Below, piece by piece: positions 1-8,775 of a stretch of 16,463 nt of DNA. The translations under genes were made by a program, and so were the position numbers. The notes beneath the pieces are model-generated. The model saw only the letters and a program-made list of their open reading frames with translations. It was not told the DNA's origin and did not search any database. Where the stretch lies: contig PBCB01000003.1 of NCBI GenBank assembly GCA_002717765.1, positions 28,055-44,517 of the forward strand, written 5' to 3'. The stretch is from Fidelibacterota bacterium (GTDB taxonomy: Bacteria; Marinisomatota; Marinisomatia; Marinisomatales; TCS55). How positions within the stretch are numbered: the stretch's first letter is position 1; every line of letters begins with the position of its first letter.

Positions 1-1454
1 ATAATAGTTTTGATACCGCTTGCAGCAATTTTATCAATGCTATCTCTAAATGGGAAAAATGCATCAGAAAGTAATATTGAACCATCAAGTTGGTCCTTTG
101 ATTTAGCAATAGCGATATCAACGGAATCCACACGACTAACCTGACCCGCGCCAACTCCTAGAGTAGTACCATTCTTGACGATTAATATGCCATTAGATTT
201 AACATGTTTTAATACAGACCAGCCAAAAAGGATAGTTTGATGATCTGATTGATTTATAGAATTATTGGTAACCGATTTGAGTTTTTCAATATTTAGTATA
301 ATAGAATCATCATGTTGTAATAATAATCCACCATGAATATTTCGCATGGCGGTTGCCTCTTTAAATTGGTTTAAATTTTTCAATTCTATTACACGAAGAT
401 TTTTTTTATTAGAGAAAATATCTAATGCATTATCAGTAAATCCTGGAGCCACAATAATTTCAATAAAAAAATCCTTCAACTGGGTAGCGATGTTCTTATT
501 ACATTCACGATTTAATGCAACAACTCCGCCAAACGCTGATAGGCGATCAGCGTTCAATGCGTTTATAAAGGCATCATTAATATTATCTGATATAGCTGCA
601 CCACATGGATTTGCATGTTTAATTATAGCACAAGCTGCATCCTTAAATTCTGTAATACATGATACGGCCGCATCGGCATCCATAATGTTATTATATGATA
701 ATTCCTTTCCTTGATGAATAGTTGATCTCAATATACCTGCAATAGATTGTTCATTAATATATACTGAGGATTTTTGTTGTGGGTTTTCACCATAACGTAA
801 ATCAGCAAATTTTTTATATGCCATACTTAATTGATCTGGAAATTCATCATCAGAAAAATATTGATTGATCGCAGATTCATATTGTGCTGTAAGCATAAAT
901 GCTTTTTTTGCCATTTTTGCTCTAAATTCGTAAGATACGTTTCCGTCACCATCTAAGCATTGAATTAAATTATTATAATCATCAGGGTCTACAATGACGC
1001 ACACCCAACCAAGATTTTTGGCGGCTGAACGAATCATTGTTGGGCCACCAATATCAATATTTTCTAACGCCATTGATAGAGAGCAATTATCTTGCGATAC
1101 GGTTTTAGCAAAAGGATATAGGTTACATACAACCAAATCAATATATTGAATATTATTTTCAGTAACTTCGGAATCATGAACATCTCGTAGGGCCAACACA
1201 CCACCAGCTATTAATGGATTTAGTGTTTTAACCCTTCCATCCATTATTTCTGGGAATCCAGTAAAATTATTTAAATCAGTTACGGGGATATTAGACTGTT
1301 TTAGTTTATTTGCTGTTCCCCCAGTTGAAATAATTTCGACATTTAAAGCGTCCAACTTTTCTGATAGATCAACAACATTAGTTTTATCATATACTGAAAT
1401 AAGCGCTCTGTTAATTTTGATGGGCCCCTCATTAATTATTATATCATTAAGCAT
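1..1454 (-). CDS. purH: Bifunctional AICAR transformylase / IMP cyclohydrolase, 3'-truncated by window edge
   Basis: Catalyses the last two steps to IMP: formylation of AICAR with 10-formyl-THF, then ring closure. Translation of the minus strand gives 484 residues. An N-terminal MGS-like cyclohydrolase domain shows RALISVYDKT (about 16-25) and STGGTA (43-48). The transformylase domain shows LRYGENP (219-225) and the catalytic Lys-His pair in KHANPCG (279-285). The visible end is SDAFFPFRDSIDKIAASGIK, so only the usual last ~35 residues (the QPGGS...RHF tail) lie outside the window. The start is ATG at 1454, the only canonical start in frame; it overlaps the purN stop by 8 bp and leaves about 15 residues before the conserved RALIS segment, slightly longer than usual. 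No clear Shine-Dalgarno sequence is seen, so translational coupling to purN is likely. It is the last visible gene of the cluster. Confidence 0.97.
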   Translation of the reverse strand, partial: MLNDIIINEGPIKINRALISVYDKTNVVDLSEKLDALNVEIISTGGTANKLKQSNIPVTDLNNFTGFPEIMDGRVKTLNPLIAGGVLALRDVHDSEVTENNIQYIDLVVCNLYPFAKTVSQDNCSLSMALENIDIGGPTMIRSAAKNLGWVCVIVDPDDYNNLIQCLDGDGNVSYEFRAKMAKKAFMLTAQYESAINQYFSDDEFPDQLSMAYKKFADLRYGENPQQKSSVYINEQSIAGILRSTIHQGKELSYNNIMDADAAVSCITEFKDAACAIIKHANPCGAAISDNINDAFINALNADRLSAFGGVVALNRECNKNIATQLKDFFIEIIVAPGFTDNALDIFSNKKNLRVIELKNLNQFKEATAMRNIHGGLLLQHDDSIILNIEKLKSVTNNSINQSDHQTILFGWSVLKHVKSNGILIVKNGTTLGVGAGQVSRVDSVDIAIAKSKDQLDGSILLSDAFFPFRDSIDKIAASGIKTI

Positions 1455-2028
1455 AGGTTTTTTTCTCAATCATATTAATAGCTTCAATAAATGCTTTTCC
1501 TTCAAGTTTTTGCACCCTCTGTTTTAATGAATCAACATTATCATCTTTAAAAACCGCACATTTTTTTTGAATTAAGATAGGTCCCCCATCTACATCCTCA
1601 GTTACAAAATGTATGGTACAGCCTGTTTCATTATCATTATTTAATAGCACTTGTTTATGAACATCATTGTTTATACCACCAGCATATTTAGGAAGCAACG
1701 ATGGGTGTACATTAAGAATTTTATCTTTCCACTCTTGACAAAATTTATTCGATAAAATTTTCATAAAACCTATTAATAAAATGATATCAACATTACATCT
1801 AGAAAAATTCTCTGTGAGAATATTTGCAAATTCATCCCGACCAATATTTTTGTCAGAAATGAATTTATTAGGTATGCTGTGCTTATTGGCCCTTTCAAGT
1901 ATATATGCACTCTGAATATTAGATATAACCATATTTATTTCAGCATTCAATATGCCCAACTCTATAGCATTAATAATTGCCTGCAAGTCTGTTCCTTTTG
2001 TTGAGCCTAAAACTCCTAATTTTAACAT
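1447..2028 (-). CDS. purN: Phosphoribosylglycinamide formyltransferase (folate-dependent)
   Basis: Transfers a formyl group from 10-formyl-THF to GAR, step 3 of the pathway, in the cytoplasm. At 193 residues it is close to family length. The catalytic triad is visible as N106 and H108 in LNVHPSLLPKY and D145 in VTEDVDGGP. The folate-binding stretch LLIGFMKILS lies at 84-93. The phosphate loop is GSTKGTDLQAI rather than the common SGxGSNLQ, and the active-site loop reads YAGGINNDVHKQVL instead of G(L/A)HxHxxxL. These belong to a divergent PurN subtype rather than a damaged enzyme, since the catalytic residues are intact. The ATG start overlaps the end of purD by 7 bp and is preceded by GGAAAAG, a plausible ribosome site. 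A PurT-type alternative is excluded because there is no ATP-grasp domain. Confidence 0.95.
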   Translation of the reverse strand: MLKLGVLGSTKGTDLQAIINAIELGILNAEINMVISNIQSAYILERANKHSIPNKFISDKNIGRDEFANILTENFSRCNVDIILLIGFMKILSNKFCQEWKDKILNVHPSLLPKYAGGINNDVHKQVLLNNDNETGCTIHFVTEDVDGGPILIQKKCAVFKDDNVDSLKQRVQKLEGKAFIEAINMIEKKTYA

Positions 2029-3338
2029 CGAATCTTTTCCATATTTGCTTTTCTTCTATCAATTAATTCTTGAGTTCCAATATCAGTACGATGAAAAAGA
2101 GGACCCTTAACCTTTTTAATATTTTCTTCAGCAGATTTTTCCGCATCAATAATTGTTTCCGCTATTGATGTGACCGCTAATGTTCTGCTACCCGTTTCAA
2201 TTAACTCCCCATTTTTTATATCCACTGATGCATAGAATATTTGTTCTTTATTTTTGATTTTACTGACATCAATTAATTGATCTTTGACAGGATCGTCGGG
2301 GTACCCATTCGGAACAGAATACTTGCATACCGTGGCTTTATTTTCAAATACGATTTTAATTTTATCTAAATCACCCGATACCATTTTAATGCATATATCA
2401 ATTAGATCAGTTTTTAATATCGACAAAACATTCATTGCTTCTGGGTCACCAAATCTCGCATTATACTCAATTAGTTTAATGCCATCCTTAACTGCCATAA
2501 ATCCGCCGTATAGTATTCCAATATAGTCTTTACCTGTTTTATTTTTCAAGGCCTGCATTGTCAGCGTGTTTATTTTTTTTGCTTTTTCTAGATCACGGGC
2601 TTGTAAAAAAGGCAAAGAATGATCGGAATCAGAGTATGTTCCCATTCCTCCAGTATTGGGACCCGTATCGTTTTCATAAGCTCTTTTATGGTCTTGCACT
2701 ATCGGCATATGTTGAATATTTTTTCCATCACAAAAACTCATTAGTGAAAACTCTTCACCAACAAACTTTTCTTCGACTACAAAACTTCCCCCATCTTTTA
2801 TTAGACTATTACAATAGTCTAATGCATCAGAAATGGTTATAATATGTTCGCCAAATACCTTAACCCCTTTACCGCCAGCAAGCCCATCGTACTTAATCAC
2901 AAATTCATTGTTTAATTCATCAAAATATTCTTTAACACCGCTTAAAGACGTAAATGATTTAAACATAGGGGCTCCTGGAATTTTATAGTCAGCTTGCAGA
3001 TTTCTAGTGAAGCTTTTAGATGTTTCAATCATTGCTAATTCTTTACTAGGACCAATTACTTTAATATTATTATCCCATAAGACATCTGCTAATCCAGCTT
3101 CTAGAGGGTTTTCGGGACCTATGATTGCATAGTTTATATTATTTTTAATTGCATAGCCAGCAACAAAACTTGGATTATTAAAATCACCAACAATATACTC
3201 CATGCATAATTCCATAATACCTGGATTATGACTACTTCCTATGCAGAAAATATTATGATCCAATTTTGATAATGATAAGGTTTTTACAAGAGCATGTTCT
3301 CTTGCTCCAGATCCAATGACTAATATATTGTACAACAC
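2022..3338 (-). CDS. purD: Phosphoribosylamine--glycine ligase (GAR synthetase)
   Basis: ATP-dependent ligation of glycine to phosphoribosylamine, step 2. The 438 residues match the usual single-domain bacterial PurD. Visible motifs are the N-terminal VIGSGAREHAL (7-17), IIGPENPLEAGLAD (72-85), the ATP-grasp nucleotide loop KYDGLAGGKGV (149-159), DTGPNTGGMGTYS (224-236) and the metal/ATP site EYNARFGDPE (291-300), followed by the C-terminal rudiment-hybrid domain with SVPNGYPDDP near 341-350. The start is not ATG: GTG at 3338 is used here, with TTG at 3335 the only close alternative. The conserved GSGAREH sits just downstream, so no longer start is credible. purF ends 11 bp upstream and purN begins inside the last codons, so this is a mid-operon gene. 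Confidence 0.97.
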   Translation of the reverse strand: MLYNILVIGSGAREHALVKTLSLSKLDHNIFCIGSSHNPGIMELCMEYIVGDFNNPSFVAGYAIKNNINYAIIGPENPLEAGLADVLWDNNIKVIGPSKELAMIETSKSFTRNLQADYKIPGAPMFKSFTSLSGVKEYFDELNNEFVIKYDGLAGGKGVKVFGEHIITISDALDYCNSLIKDGGSFVVEEKFVGEEFSLMSFCDGKNIQHMPIVQDHKRAYENDTGPNTGGMGTYSDSDHSLPFLQARDLEKAKKINTLTMQALKNKTGKDYIGILYGGFMAVKDGIKLIEYNARFGDPEAMNVLSILKTDLIDICIKMVSGDLDKIKIVFENKATVCKYSVPNGYPDDPVKDQLIDVSKIKNKEQIFYASVDIKNGELIETGSRTLAVTSIAETIIDAEKSAEENIKKVKGPLFHRTDIGTQELIDRRKANMEKIRC

Positions 3339-3349
3339 CTATTAAGCCA

Positions 3350-4807
3350 CTAGGCTATTCGCTTAGAGTCTTCGCGACTATTTTCAAGATTATTTAGAAA
3401 TTCTTTAGTGACATCTCCCGTACAGTATTTCCCAGAGAAAACAGAATCTTCAAAATTTTCAATATCTGGGTTTCCCATTTGCGCAGATCGCTTCAGATCA
3501 TCAAGGTCTTGGTATATCAACTCATCTGCCCCAATGTAATTTTTAATTTGTCTTATAGATTTATTATGTGCAATCAATTCTTTTGTAGCTGGCATATCAA
3601 TACCATATACATTTTGGAACCTAACAGGTGGAGAAGCAGATGCAAAAAATACCTTCTTTGCACCACATTTTCTTACCATTTGAATTATTTTTTTAGATGT
3701 ATGTCCCCTAACAATTGAATCGTCAACAAGTAGCACATTTTTTCCTTTGAATTCGAGTTCAATCGGATTCAATTTTTGCGCTACAGATTTTTTTCTGGTT
3801 GATTGTCCTGGCATAATAAATGTTCTACCTATATATCTATTTTTCATAAACCCTTCGCGATATTTTGCACCAACCTTGTAAGCTACTTGCATTGCGCAGG
3901 TTCTGCTGGTGTCTGGAATCGGAATAACCACATCTATATTTAATGAATCATATTCCTTAATTATTTTTTCACCTAAATAATCTCCCATTCTCAATCTTGC
4001 CTTATGTACCGATATTGAATCAATCGTAGAGTCAGGGCGAGAAAAATAAACAAATTCAAATAGACAAGGGTTGTGACGAATATTCTTTACAAGAACCTTT
4101 TGCGATAACTTTCCATCTTCACCAATAACAACCGCTTGTCCTGGACCTATATCTTGTAGATATTTAAAACCTAATGCTGTAAGGGCGCTACTTTCTGAAG
4201 CAAGCATATATCCATTATTATTTTTACCCAAAACGATTGGCCTAATACCATGCTTATCCCTAAACGCAACAACTCCAATACCAGCCACGATCATTATTAC
4301 TGCAAATCCACCCGAAACATTTTTATAAACACTCTCTAGCGCTTTGAAAACATGTGTTTTATTTAATTTTTTGAAGTTTGTTCTTGATAGCTCATAGGCA
4401 AAAAGATTTAACAAAACCTCTGAGTCCGAATCTGTATTAAATTGGCAAAAGCGTGTTTTTAATAATTTTGTTTTAATACGATCACTGTTTGTGAGCGTTC
4501 CATTATGAGCAAGAGTTATACTTACAGGGTTTGCTGTGTAAAAAGGTTGCGACTCAGTAACATCATCGCAACCAGCTGTAGGATAGCGCACATGTCCAAT
4601 CCCAATATTTCCTGAAAGCTTAAGCAACTCATTTGATTTAAAGACCTCACTAACTAAGCCAAGCTCTTTATATGTAAACATTTTTGTGTTGTCCCAGGTA
4701 GCGATTCCGGCAGCGTCTTGACCACGATGTTGAACCTGAATCAATGCATCATAGATATCGGTGCATACATCATTTTTTGTATTATATATTCCTACAATTC
4801 CACACAT
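3350..4807 (-). CDS. purF: Amidophosphoribosyltransferase (PRPP to phosphoribosylamine)
   Basis: Commits PRPP to purine synthesis using glutamine, and is usually the feedback-controlled step. The protein begins MCGIVGIYN, so Cys2 becomes the N-terminal nucleophile after Met removal with no propeptide, as in the E. coli-type enzyme. Four-cysteine [4Fe-4S] ligation of the Bacillus type is not obvious. Glutaminase residues are visible in QHRGQDAAGI (26-35), HVRYPTAG with R73 (72-79), HNGTLTN (101-107) and NTDSDSE with D127 (124-130). The type I phosphoribosyltransferase PRPP loop is VLLVDDSIVRGHT (358-370), and the flexible loop spans about 322-347. At 485 residues it is slightly shorter than the E. 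coli enzyme (505). The ATG follows the purB stop directly (TAAATG), implying coupled translation. Confidence 0.98.
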   Translation of the reverse strand: MCGIVGIYNTKNDVCTDIYDALIQVQHRGQDAAGIATWDNTKMFTYKELGLVSEVFKSNELLKLSGNIGIGHVRYPTAGCDDVTESQPFYTANPVSITLAHNGTLTNSDRIKTKLLKTRFCQFNTDSDSEVLLNLFAYELSRTNFKKLNKTHVFKALESVYKNVSGGFAVIMIVAGIGVVAFRDKHGIRPIVLGKNNNGYMLASESSALTALGFKYLQDIGPGQAVVIGEDGKLSQKVLVKNIRHNPCLFEFVYFSRPDSTIDSISVHKARLRMGDYLGEKIIKEYDSLNIDVVIPIPDTSRTCAMQVAYKVGAKYREGFMKNRYIGRTFIMPGQSTRKKSVAQKLNPIELEFKGKNVLLVDDSIVRGHTSKKIIQMVRKCGAKKVFFASASPPVRFQNVYGIDMPATKELIAHNKSIRQIKNYIGADELIYQDLDDLKRSAQMGNPDIENFEDSVFSGKYCTGDVTKEFLNNLENSREDSKRIA

Positions 4808-6148
4808 TTATATCAATCCAGTAATTTTTGAAGCTAAACCGATATAATTATGTGGCGTTAATGAAAGCAGGCGCCTCTTTTCATTATCTGAAATGTTTAG
4901 CTCCATAATAAAGGATTCCAATGATTTTTGATTGATATTATGCCCTCTTGTCAATTCTTTAAGTTTTTCATAGGCGCTATCATTCCCATTTTTACGCAAT
5001 ATTGTTTGTATTGCTTCTGCTAGAACTTCCCAATGATTATTCAGCTCGATGTCTAATTGAGTTTTGTTAATTTTAATGCGCTTAAGGCCTTTCAAAATAT
5101 TTTTTATTGCCAATACTGAATGCCCCATAGCAACCCCTTGATTTCTTAACACTGTAGAATCGCTAAGATCCCGTTGCATTCGTGAAATTGGAAGCTTTAT
5201 AGCAAGATGGTTTAAAATAGCATTTGAGATCCCCATATTTCCCTCAGCGTTTTCAAATTGGATTGGATTAATTTTATGTGGCATAGCCGATGAACCAACT
5301 TCATCTTTGATTTTTTTTTGCTCAAGAATACCACGCGATATATAATACCAAAAATCTCTACTTAGATCAATTAGTATTGAATTGACACGCACCATTTGAT
5401 GATAGCTCTCAGACATTGAATCATGTGGCTCTATTTGTGTTGTAACTAGATTTGGCTCTAATCCGACCGATTTAATAAACCCTTTAGCAAATAGCATCCA
5501 ATTTACATTTGGGTAAGCGACATAATGCGTGGACCATGTTCCAGTAGCACCACCAAATTTTCCAAGAAATGATTGTGATTTTATTTGAATAGCTTGGCGT
5601 TTTAATCTAGTATGATATACAGCTAACTCTTTTCCAAATGTAGTTGGAGTGGCAGGCTGCCCATGTGTCATGGATAGCATAGGAACAGTGCTATATTGCT
5701 TTGCAAGCTTTTTCAATTCTGTATTTAGCGATTTAATTAGAGGGCTAAAAACATTTTCTAATGCATTTTTCCACATGAGCGTATACGATAGATTATTTAT
5801 ATCTTCAGATGTTAGCGCAAAATGAATCCAGGGATGTAATGATTTGTCAACTTTTTCACGAATATAATATTCAACCGCTTTAACATCGTGGTTTGTTTTG
5901 TTTTCAATTTTTTTAATTCTTCTTGCGCCTGCATTATTAAAATCCAAATAGATTTTTCTATATCCATCTTGTTTTTGCTTACTAATTGGAGATAACTCTT
6001 TTATTGACTTTTCGTTTGATAGCGCAATTAGATATTCTATTTCTATCTGTAATCGATAGCGCATCAGGGCTGTTTCACTAAAATACGGGAGAAGGTCTGC
6101 TATGCTAGAAGCATAACGACCATCAAGCGGTGAAATTCTTTCGTTCAC
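4808..6148 (-). CDS. purB: Adenylosuccinate lyase, E. coli-like form
   Basis: Fumarase/aspartase superfamily lyase acting twice: SAICAR to AICAR (step 8) and adenylosuccinate to AMP. The 446 residues resemble the longer E. coli-type enzyme from the first residues (ISPLDGRYASSI, 5-16). Catalytic motifs are THGQPATPTT with H162 (161-170) and the superfamily signature SSAMPHKINPIQFENAEGN (286-304), containing the catalytic serine. TSEDINNLSY (113-122) is also conserved. The start is GTG at 6148, placed four bases after a good AAGGAG ribosome site, and the conserved N-terminus fits it. It lies 26 bp after purE and abuts purF. Its place in the cluster serves both the IMP route and the AMP branch, together with PurA at the cluster's head. 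Confidence 0.98.
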   Translation of the reverse strand: MNERISPLDGRYASSIADLLPYFSETALMRYRLQIEIEYLIALSNEKSIKELSPISKQKQDGYRKIYLDFNNAGARRIKKIENKTNHDVKAVEYYIREKVDKSLHPWIHFALTSEDINNLSYTLMWKNALENVFSPLIKSLNTELKKLAKQYSTVPMLSMTHGQPATPTTFGKELAVYHTRLKRQAIQIKSQSFLGKFGGATGTWSTHYVAYPNVNWMLFAKGFIKSVGLEPNLVTTQIEPHDSMSESYHQMVRVNSILIDLSRDFWYYISRGILEQKKIKDEVGSSAMPHKINPIQFENAEGNMGISNAILNHLAIKLPISRMQRDLSDSTVLRNQGVAMGHSVLAIKNILKGLKRIKINKTQLDIELNNHWEVLAEAIQTILRKNGNDSAYEKLKELTRGHNINQKSLESFIMELNISDNEKRRLLSLTPHNYIGLASKITGLI

Positions 6149-6174
6149 ACTACTCCTTATTTATTTTATTGTAG

Positions 6175-6561
6175 TCATACACCAAAAATCCGTTTTACAG
6201 CTAACGCGCAGTTTCCTGGATCAATAACTGTTAAGACCGGTGTTTGACTTGGCATCTGTAGTGTTGAGTGAATGTTTACTAGCATGTCAGATTTATCTGA
6301 AAACGGAGGACACCCTATAGTAGGAAATTCAGAATTAGCCGCAACAAAACCCGATAGGGCATTTGATCTCCCTGCAATTGTGATGTATATCACTTTTTTT
6401 TCATCCTGATTATTGTTCAATATTTCTAAAACCTTTAATGGCTGCTTATGTGCAGATGCTGCATGTTGCTCCCATTTTATATTATATTGATCTAATTGAT
6501 CAGTTATTTTTTTAGCATGAGGCTCATCGGCTGTAGAGCCCATTATAATTATAGCTTTCAT
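6175..6561 (-). CDS. purE: Class II PurE, AIR carboxylase (CO2-using), short form
   Basis: Forms CAIR from AIR, step 6. The sequence carries class II signatures, as in animal PAICS and Treponema denticola PurE: SAHK (36-39) rather than the SAHRTP of class I, AGRSNALSG (63-71) rather than AGGAAHLPG, and GCPP (83-86). Class II enzymes use CO2 directly, whereas class I mutases need N5-CAIR made by PurK, and no purK is in the cluster. The phosphate loop MGSTAD is at 7-12. The protein is only 128 residues and stops at KRIFGV, where relatives continue for about 30 more; no homologous sequence follows the stop. The ATG overlaps the purC stop (ATGA) and follows AAAGGAT, a good ribosome site. The class assignment rests on recalled family motifs. 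Confidence 0.93.
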   Translation of the reverse strand: MKAIIIMGSTADEPHAKKITDQLDQYNIKWEQHAASAHKQPLKVLEILNNNQDEKKVIYITIAGRSNALSGFVAANSEFPTIGCPPFSDKSDMLVNIHSTLQMPSQTPVLTVIDPGNCALAVKRIFGV

Positions 6562-7544
6562 AAACTATCCTTTAAATTGTGATTTATCCTTTCATTGATT
6601 GCTAAATCATTATTGGGAAAGGGAAAATCGTTCCCGGTAATAGTTTCATATAAATAAATATATCGTCTTGAAAGTTCAACAACCAATTCTTCAGGTGCAT
6701 CAGGTAGGTTTTCATCATTATATGGATCACAGTTATCAACAAACCATAGCCTCAGAAACTCTTTATCAATGTTCTGCGGCTCTTTTCCATCTTCTATCCT
6801 TGCCTGGTAAGTATCAGCAACCCAGTATCTACTAGAGTCTGGAGTATGTATTTCATCAATTAATAAAATATTACCATCAACATCTTTACCCATCTCATAT
6901 TTTGTGTCTACTAAAATCATGCCATGCGCTAATGCAGTTTTTTGCCCAAACTCAAAAAGCTCCATTGCCTTATTGCTGCAATAATTCCAATCCGCTTCAG
7001 ACATCCAGCCTTCGCTAACAATTTCATCGGGGGCTATTGGCCTATCATGATGTTCTTCTTTAGTGGTTGGGGTAATCATATTTTTTTCTAGCCGCTGATT
7101 TTTTTGAAGACCCTCCGGTAGCTTGTTGCCGCAATATTCTCTATCACCATTATTATATACAGTCCATAGTGAAGTGCTCGTGCTTCCAGTAATAAAACCT
7201 CTAACGACAAATTCAATTGGGAATACATCACATTTTTTAGCAAGCGTTACATTTGGGTCAGGTATATCAATAACATGATTTTGAATAATATCCTTGGTTT
7301 GTTCAAACCACCAGGCACTGGTCAAGTTAAGGACTTGACCTTTATATGGTATAGATGCTAGCACTCGGTCAAATGCACTTTGCCGATCAGTAGTAATTAG
7401 CACCAGTTTATTCCCAAGATCGTATTGGTCTCTAACCTTACCTGTTTTCTTAGTTCCAGATTTAAGATCTGTATGTGTTAGTGTATTATCAATCGATGAT
7501 GATATCGATTCTTTATATTTATTTGTTGATTCTATAGTATTCAT
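6558..7544 (-). CDS. purC: SAICAR synthetase, long (ADE1-like) form
   Basis: Joins aspartate to CAIR using ATP, step 7. Recognisable motifs include SGTKKTGKVRDQYDLG (29-44, the nucleotide-binding start), TTDRQSAFDRVLASIPYKG (51-69), FVVRGFITGSTSTSLW (112-127), NMITPTTKEEHHDRPI (155-170) and LIDEIHTPDSSRYW (228-241). At 328 residues it is longer than the compact ~240-residue E. coli/Bacillus PurC and matches the yeast ADE1-like long form. The first ~25 residues look non-conserved. The ATG at 7544 lies 26 bp inside the end of the purQ fusion gene; a later start is possible, but no in-frame ATG precedes the conserved block. Adjacency and ATGA overlap with the class II purE echo the fused PAICS enzyme of animals, although here the two genes are separate. 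Confidence 0.97.
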   Translation of the reverse strand: MNTIESTNKYKESISSSIDNTLTHTDLKSGTKKTGKVRDQYDLGNKLVLITTDRQSAFDRVLASIPYKGQVLNLTSAWWFEQTKDIIQNHVIDIPDPNVTLAKKCDVFPIEFVVRGFITGSTSTSLWTVYNNGDREYCGNKLPEGLQKNQRLEKNMITPTTKEEHHDRPIAPDEIVSEGWMSEADWNYCSNKAMELFEFGQKTALAHGMILVDTKYEMGKDVDGNILLIDEIHTPDSSRYWVADTYQARIEDGKEPQNIDKEFLRLWFVDNCDPYNDENLPDAPEELVVELSRRYIYLYETITGNDFPFPNNDLAINERINHNLKDSL

Positions 7545-8775
7545 AGCAATGTGGGTTAAAAAATATGTTTGTTGTTAAAATTGAATTTATTTCATCATCT
7601 AAATTACCGCTATTGACATTTACATTCCATATTACTCCGCGTTTTATGTAAGAAATTTCTTTTATATCAAAACGCTTAGTAAGAGACTCATATTTGGCCC
7701 GACCGTATATATCATCATTTGGCCTTACTAAAAACGATGCATCATATTTATCATGATTATTTATAATATATTCTTTATTGGAATTAAAAAGCTCCCCGCT
7801 ATCCATTATTTTATTTAATACCTCTGTTGAGTTGCCATCAATATTTATCTCCCAGTGAATTTGTCGATTAACATCTACATCAAAACCAAGATGACCCAAG
7901 GCCGTATTAACTGATTTTGCTTCATTGTCAGTAATAATTAAGTCAACTACCCATTCCGTTGATTTATCATTTATTTGTAAATCTTTAGCCTCTATATTTG
8001 AAATATTATAATTTAATGATTGATTAATTATTGGATATTTCTGATCAATAAATTCCTTCATTGATAAGAATATTGCATCGCCTTTTGTTGTCCTTTCTGG
8101 GTGTGGCATCATTGCCATTATATTACCAGCCCCATTGCATATAGCAGCAATATTGTTTATTGTTCCATTAGGGTTTGTTGGAAACTCATTGATTATTTTT
8201 CCAGAGACATCAGAATATTTGAATGCCACCTGATTGTTTTTAATAACCTGCCGTAGCAAACCATCTGGCATAACAAATCTACCTTCACCATGCGCAAGGG
8301 GAATATTAATAAGGGTATTAGAATCCAGCTTTCTTGTAAAGGCACATCGATTGGGCTCTGTTGACATTTTAAGGTTTGTCCAAGTATTATAATAACCAAC
8401 GCCAACAACTTCTCCATCAACAACCCGTTTGTTATCTGTTAGTGCTGCCCCAATCGAATAATTTTTTAAACCCGGGACAAGACCGCTTTCAACCAATATT
8501 TGAGCACCATTACATATTCCAAGAACAGGTTTACCTTTTTCTGATTCAGCTTTGATCTGCTCCATAATTGGATCCAAAGCGGCTATGATTCCTGCACGAG
8601 AACGGTCTTCATATGAAAATCCACCAACAATAATAAAACCATCCAAATCGGATAATATATCATGAGAGCTGTTCCACAACACCTCATGAGGTTGCATTCC
8701 CACACGCAGACAAGCCATAAATGTTTCTCGTTCAGTGTTTGAACCCGGGAATTGAATTATACCTATTTTATGCAA
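7519..8775 (-). CDS. purQ: FGAM synthase glutaminase PurQ fused to a tandem PurS-like C-terminal region
   Basis: Residues 1-248 are a class I glutamine amidotransferase that supplies ammonia for FGAM synthesis (step 4): IIQFPGSN (6-13), GGFSYEDRSRAG (51-62), nucleophile C88 in LGICNGAQIL, AHGEGRF (161-167), and H225/E227 in MMPHPER. An ordinary PurQ ends near residue 230, but this protein runs to 418. After a linker, residues about 273-338 and 343-416 look like two PurS-like units. Each has a strand-helix-strand pattern and ends in a related segment (ELFNSNKEYII; IFFNPHCYEYYRI) resembling the LLxNPxIExYxI end of PurS. No separate purS is seen. The start is TTG at 8775: an in-frame TAA lies directly upstream and AAGGA sits 8 bases before. 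It overlaps purM by 8 bp. The PurQ call is firm; the PurS assignment is inference. Confidence 0.93.
   Translation of the reverse strand: MHKIGIIQFPGSNTERETFMACLRVGMQPHEVLWNSSHDILSDLDGFIIVGGFSYEDRSRAGIIAALDPIMEQIKAESEKGKPVLGICNGAQILVESGLVPGLKNYSIGAALTDNKRVVDGEVVGVGYYNTWTNLKMSTEPNRCAFTRKLDSNTLINIPLAHGEGRFVMPDGLLRQVIKNNQVAFKYSDVSGKIINEFPTNPNGTINNIAAICNGAGNIMAMMPHPERTTKGDAIFLSMKEFIDQKYPIINQSLNYNISNIEAKDLQINDKSTEWVVDLIITDNEAKSVNTALGHLGFDVDVNRQIHWEINIDGNSTEVLNKIMDSGELFNSNKEYIINNHDKYDASFLVRPNDDIYGRAKYESLTKRFDIKEISYIKRGVIWNVNVNSGNLDDEINSILTTNIFFNPHCYEYYRINK

Noticed and set aside
346..714. Plus-strand frame of 122 codons
   Set aside because: Lies opposite purH, whose conserved motifs (KHANPCG at about residue 279) are encoded on the minus strand here; no recognisable protein.
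8193..8423. Minus-strand 76-codon frame inside the purQ fusion gene
   Set aside because: Overlaps the glutaminase domain in another frame; the main frame has clear catalytic motifs.
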